Assembly (NCBI RefSeq): GCF_010091925.1
Contig: NZ_WVID01000002.1
Coordinates: 270,052 to 334,051, forward strand
From: Nostoc sp. B(2019)
GTDB lineage: Bacteria > Cyanobacteriota > Cyanobacteriia > Cyanobacteriales > Nostocaceae
DNA length: 64,000 bases
Direction: 5' to 3'
Part shown: in pieces, positions 61,880-64,000 of the stretch
Layout: the number at the start of each line of letters is the position of its first letter
How positions within the stretch are numbered: position 1 is the first letter of the stretch
Notes under the pieces: generated by a model
Seen by the model: only the letters and a program-made list of their open reading frames with translations
Told to the model about the DNA's origin: nothing
Databases searched by the model: none
Position numbers and translations under genes: made by a program

Positions 61880-63229
61880 ATGTCCAACTTTTTTTCGCCT
61901 TCCCGCCGCAATGCCAAGCGAAAAAGAAAGAAAGTACTACGGTACTTGAGGAAATTGCTGCTTGTATTGATGGTGGGCATACTAGCCTTAGCCGGATGTC
62001 AGGTTATTTTGCCCGGTCTTAGAGAAACTAAAGTTACTCATGTGACTCTGTGGCAAGGTGTGAACCCACCACCAAATCGAGATGTATTGCAAAAGCTGGT
62101 AGATAAATTTAATCAAACCCATCCAGATATTCAAGTAGAGTCGCTTTATGTTGGGCAACAAGATCAGCAAACGCCCAAGATTCTAGCCGCAGTCGTAGGA
62201 AATGCACCCCCTGATTTGTTGTGGTATAACCCGACGATTGGCGGTCAATTAGTGGAACTTGGTGCGCTTTTACCTTTGGATGAAATGCTAGCAACTTCAC
62301 CAGTAAAAGCCGAAATTGACCCTACTTTGTATGCATCAATGGAATACAACGGGAAAATTTGGTCTGTACCCTTTGCTACAAATAATGTGGGTGTTTTTTA
62401 CCGTCCGAGTTTGTTTAAGGCAGCTGGAATTACCGAATTACCCCGCACTTGGGAACAGTTTCGGCAAGTTGCGAAGAAATTAACTCGTGATACCAACGGT
62501 GATGGGCAAATAGATCAATATGGGATGTTTCTACCTTTAGGGAAGGGAGAATTTACAGTGTTCACCTGGTTGCCATTTATGTGGAGTGGCGGCGGCGAGT
62601 TGGTGAGTGGAAATTCACAAAATGCAGCAGAAGTAGCGTTAAAAGATAATCAAGGAGCGATCGCAGCTTTGCAATTCTGGCGTAATTTAATTACGGATGG
62701 TTCCGCTGTTTTATCTGGCCCGGAACGAGGTTATGAAACGGATGATTTCCTCGCTGGTAAGGTGGCGATGCAATTAAGTGGCCCTTGGACTTTGGGACAA
62801 TTGCAAGAAACTGGTGTCGATTTTGGTGTTTTGCCGATTCCTATTGGGCAAGAACCTGCTACAAGTATTGGTGGTGAGAATCTGTTTTTATTTAAAACCA
62901 CACCGAAACGAGAGAAAGCAGCATTTAAGTTTGCTGAATATGCATTAAGTGAGGAATTTCAGACAGAATTGGCGCGGGGAACTGGCTATTTGCCTGTGAA
63001 TGTCAAGGCTCGTGAAAGTGCGAAATATCAGGAATTTGTTCAGGAATTACCACAAGTGAAGGTGTTTTTAGATCAGGCAAAGTTTGGGCGATCGCGTCCC
63101 ATTTTTCCTGGTTACAATCGAATTTCGGATAGTTTAGGTCGAGCAATTGAATCTGTATTATTAGGTAAAAATTCGCCCTCAGATGCATTACAAGCAACTC
63201 AGCAACGCTTAGATTTAATTTTCAAATAA
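61880..63229 (+). CDS. ABC-transporter sugar-binding lipoprotein (family 1 solute-binding)
   Basis: The frame opens at TTG 61856; ATG 61880 is preferred, giving 449 residues. A very basic N-terminus (SRRNAKRKRKK) and hydrophobic segment lead to the lipobox LAGC, so it is a lipoprotein attached to the outer face of the inner membrane. The solute-binding fold shows VTLWQGVNPPPNRDVL, LPLDEMLATS, WSVPFATNNVGVFYRP, RDTNGDGQIDQYGMFL and VAMQLSGPW, typical of maltose/trehalose-type binding proteins. The permease and ATPase genes are not adjacent. DTNGDGQIDQYG resembles the calcium-loop pattern often seen in this family. Confidence 0.92.
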   Translation: MSNFFSPSRRNAKRKRKKVLRYLRKLLLVLMVGILALAGCQVILPGLRETKVTHVTLWQGVNPPPNRDVLQKLVDKFNQTHPDIQVESLYVGQQDQQTPKILAAVVGNAPPDLLWYNPTIGGQLVELGALLPLDEMLATSPVKAEIDPTLYASMEYNGKIWSVPFATNNVGVFYRPSLFKAAGITELPRTWEQFRQVAKKLTRDTNGDGQIDQYGMFLPLGKGEFTVFTWLPFMWSGGGELVSGNSQNAAEVALKDNQGAIAALQFWRNLITDGSAVLSGPERGYETDDFLAGKVAMQLSGPWTLGQLQETGVDFGVLPIPIGQEPATSIGGENLFLFKTTPKREKAAFKFAEYALSEEFQTELARGTGYLPVNVKARESAKYQEFVQELPQVKVFLDQAKFGRSRPIFPGYNRISDSLGRAIESVLLGKNSPSDALQATQQRLDLIFK

Positions 63230-63871
63230 TTATCCCTGAAATTGGGTTAATAACCAAGCACCAACTTGACCTTGATTCATCTGCCGAGTCCGCCGCAATG
63301 CATCATTTAGTAGTGAAATTGCTAAACCTGGTAATACTTGAGATTCAGTAATCCGCCTACTACCTTGATTTTCTACCGCAAAAGCCATAACTTGGACATT
63401 CTGGACATCCACAATCCAGTATTCTTGCACTCCTAAATCCTCATACATTAACCGTTTCTCACCTTTATCATCAGCCAGTGAAGTGTTAGCAATTTCAATA
63501 ACTAAAGTTGGTGGTGGATAAATGTCTAAACTAATTATTGAAGTTCCGTAAGGAATGACATCAGCATTATCACCAATATAATAAGAGATATCGGGTTGGG
63601 CTTCATTAAAGCCTGTTTTCCGGTAGGTGCAGTTAGTTAAGCCTTTGACGAGGATGTCTTTGATACTGCAAAAAAGGTTAACAGCAAAGGTGATTATTGT
63701 GTGGTCGCTAGCGTGGTCATTTCCGATTGGTGGCATTTCAATTCTCATGCGTCCATTGTGGTAGTAGCCTTTGGCTTTTTCGTAGGCAGGATTTTCGACT
63801 ACTTGGATATATTCATCCCAAGTAGCTACTGTCCAGCTATCAGTTGGTAATTTTGTTTGGACTTCGCTCAT
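63230..63871 (-). CDS. Uma2-family protein (DUF820), second copy in the window
   Basis: 213 residues. Family signatures: KGYYHNGRMRIEM (with Glu), EAQPDISYYIGD (Asp of the core), LVIEIANTS and KRLMYEDLGVQEYWIVDV (Glu and Lys). Its stop codon abuts the stop codon of the convergent binding-protein gene with no base between them. It differs from the other copy at 11.7 kb over most of its length. The last 129 bp of the window (63872-64000) hold nothing recognisable. Confidence 0.87.
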   Translation of the reverse strand: MSEVQTKLPTDSWTVATWDEYIQVVENPAYEKAKGYYHNGRMRIEMPPIGNDHASDHTIITFAVNLFCSIKDILVKGLTNCTYRKTGFNEAQPDISYYIGDNADVIPYGTSIISLDIYPPPTLVIEIANTSLADDKGEKRLMYEDLGVQEYWIVDVQNVQVMAFAVENQGSRRITESQVLPGLAISLLNDALRRTRQMNQGQVGAWLLTQFQG

Positions 63872-64000
63872 AAATTACCTCTAATAATTATGATGATTTT
63901 AGCTATAAATCATCGGAAATACTTATAGGACTAGTATTTGATTTCTGAAAAAGCTCCGTACATCTGAAGAGACAGAAAATCAAACGTAGTATTTCGGAGA

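Overview
The window looks like chromosomal DNA of a filamentous, heterocyst-forming cyanobacterium close to Nostoc/Anabaena. Evidence seen in the sequence: many HIP1-type GCGATCGC octamers, heptanucleotide tandem repeats (STRR type), mosaic high-copy Nostoc intergenic repeats, a HetI-type phosphopantetheinyl transferase, a HetP-family gene with HetR-site-like inverted repeats upstream, RpaA, and a PetL-like cytochrome b6f peptide. No rRNA, tRNA or CRISPR array was found. No complete insertion sequence is present, but several short non-autonomous (MITE-like) elements are.

Layout. 0-5 kb: RND efflux pump (partial) and its membrane fusion protein, divergent from a PadR regulator. 5.5-8 kb: an SDR gene convergent with hetI, then two small genes. 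8-20 kb: mostly housekeeping and regulation (alpha/beta hydrolase, rpaA, pepP, Uma2 protein, amidase, Crp-like regulator, NarL regulator, era, pfkA). 20-25.5 kb: accessory, AT-rich stretch with a VapBC-like module whose antitoxin carries a 100-bp MITE-like insertion, and a HetP-family gene with a long leader. 25.5-33 kb: GH116 glycosidase, a calmodulin-like/Erv1-like fusion gene and a MscS channel. 33-37.6 kb: three more toxin-antitoxin modules (two with toxins broken or shortened by stop codons) around a caspase-family protease with EF-hand and TPRs. 37.7-47.3 kb: metallophosphatase, two GNATs, a DUF952-atzG-atzE-HAD operon, thioredoxin-NHL protein, glutaminase, petL, aroB. 47.5-54.7 kb: a two-partner-secretion pair in which the TpsA-like exoprotein ends in a CHAT caspase-like protease. 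54.9-64 kb: Slt-type transglycosylase, repeat mosaic, 2OG-oxygenase-like protein, UbiH-like hydroxylase, YebC, sugar-binding lipoprotein, Uma2 protein.

Main points. (1) A four-EF-hand calmodulin-like domain is fused to a large protein with an Erv/ALR-like CPYC region; the gene lies between an intact mscS and an about 80% identical remnant of an mscS 3' end. (2) A CHAT protease is attached to a TPS exoprotein, and its reading frame runs upstream into a decayed glycosyltransferase containing a dispersed repeat. (3) Two mirror-image HetR-site-like repeats lie upstream of the HetP-family gene, which appears shortened by a stop codon. (4) One antitoxin is disrupted by a MITE with a TA duplication, while other toxins are damaged by stop codons. 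(5) The start codons of two genes are supplied by the last unit of an AATTATG repeat.

Gene starts were moved from the longest possible reading frame where a ribosome-binding site, family length or repeat content favoured an internal start; this is stated entry by entry. Functional calls rest on motif and family recognition by eye; no database search was run.
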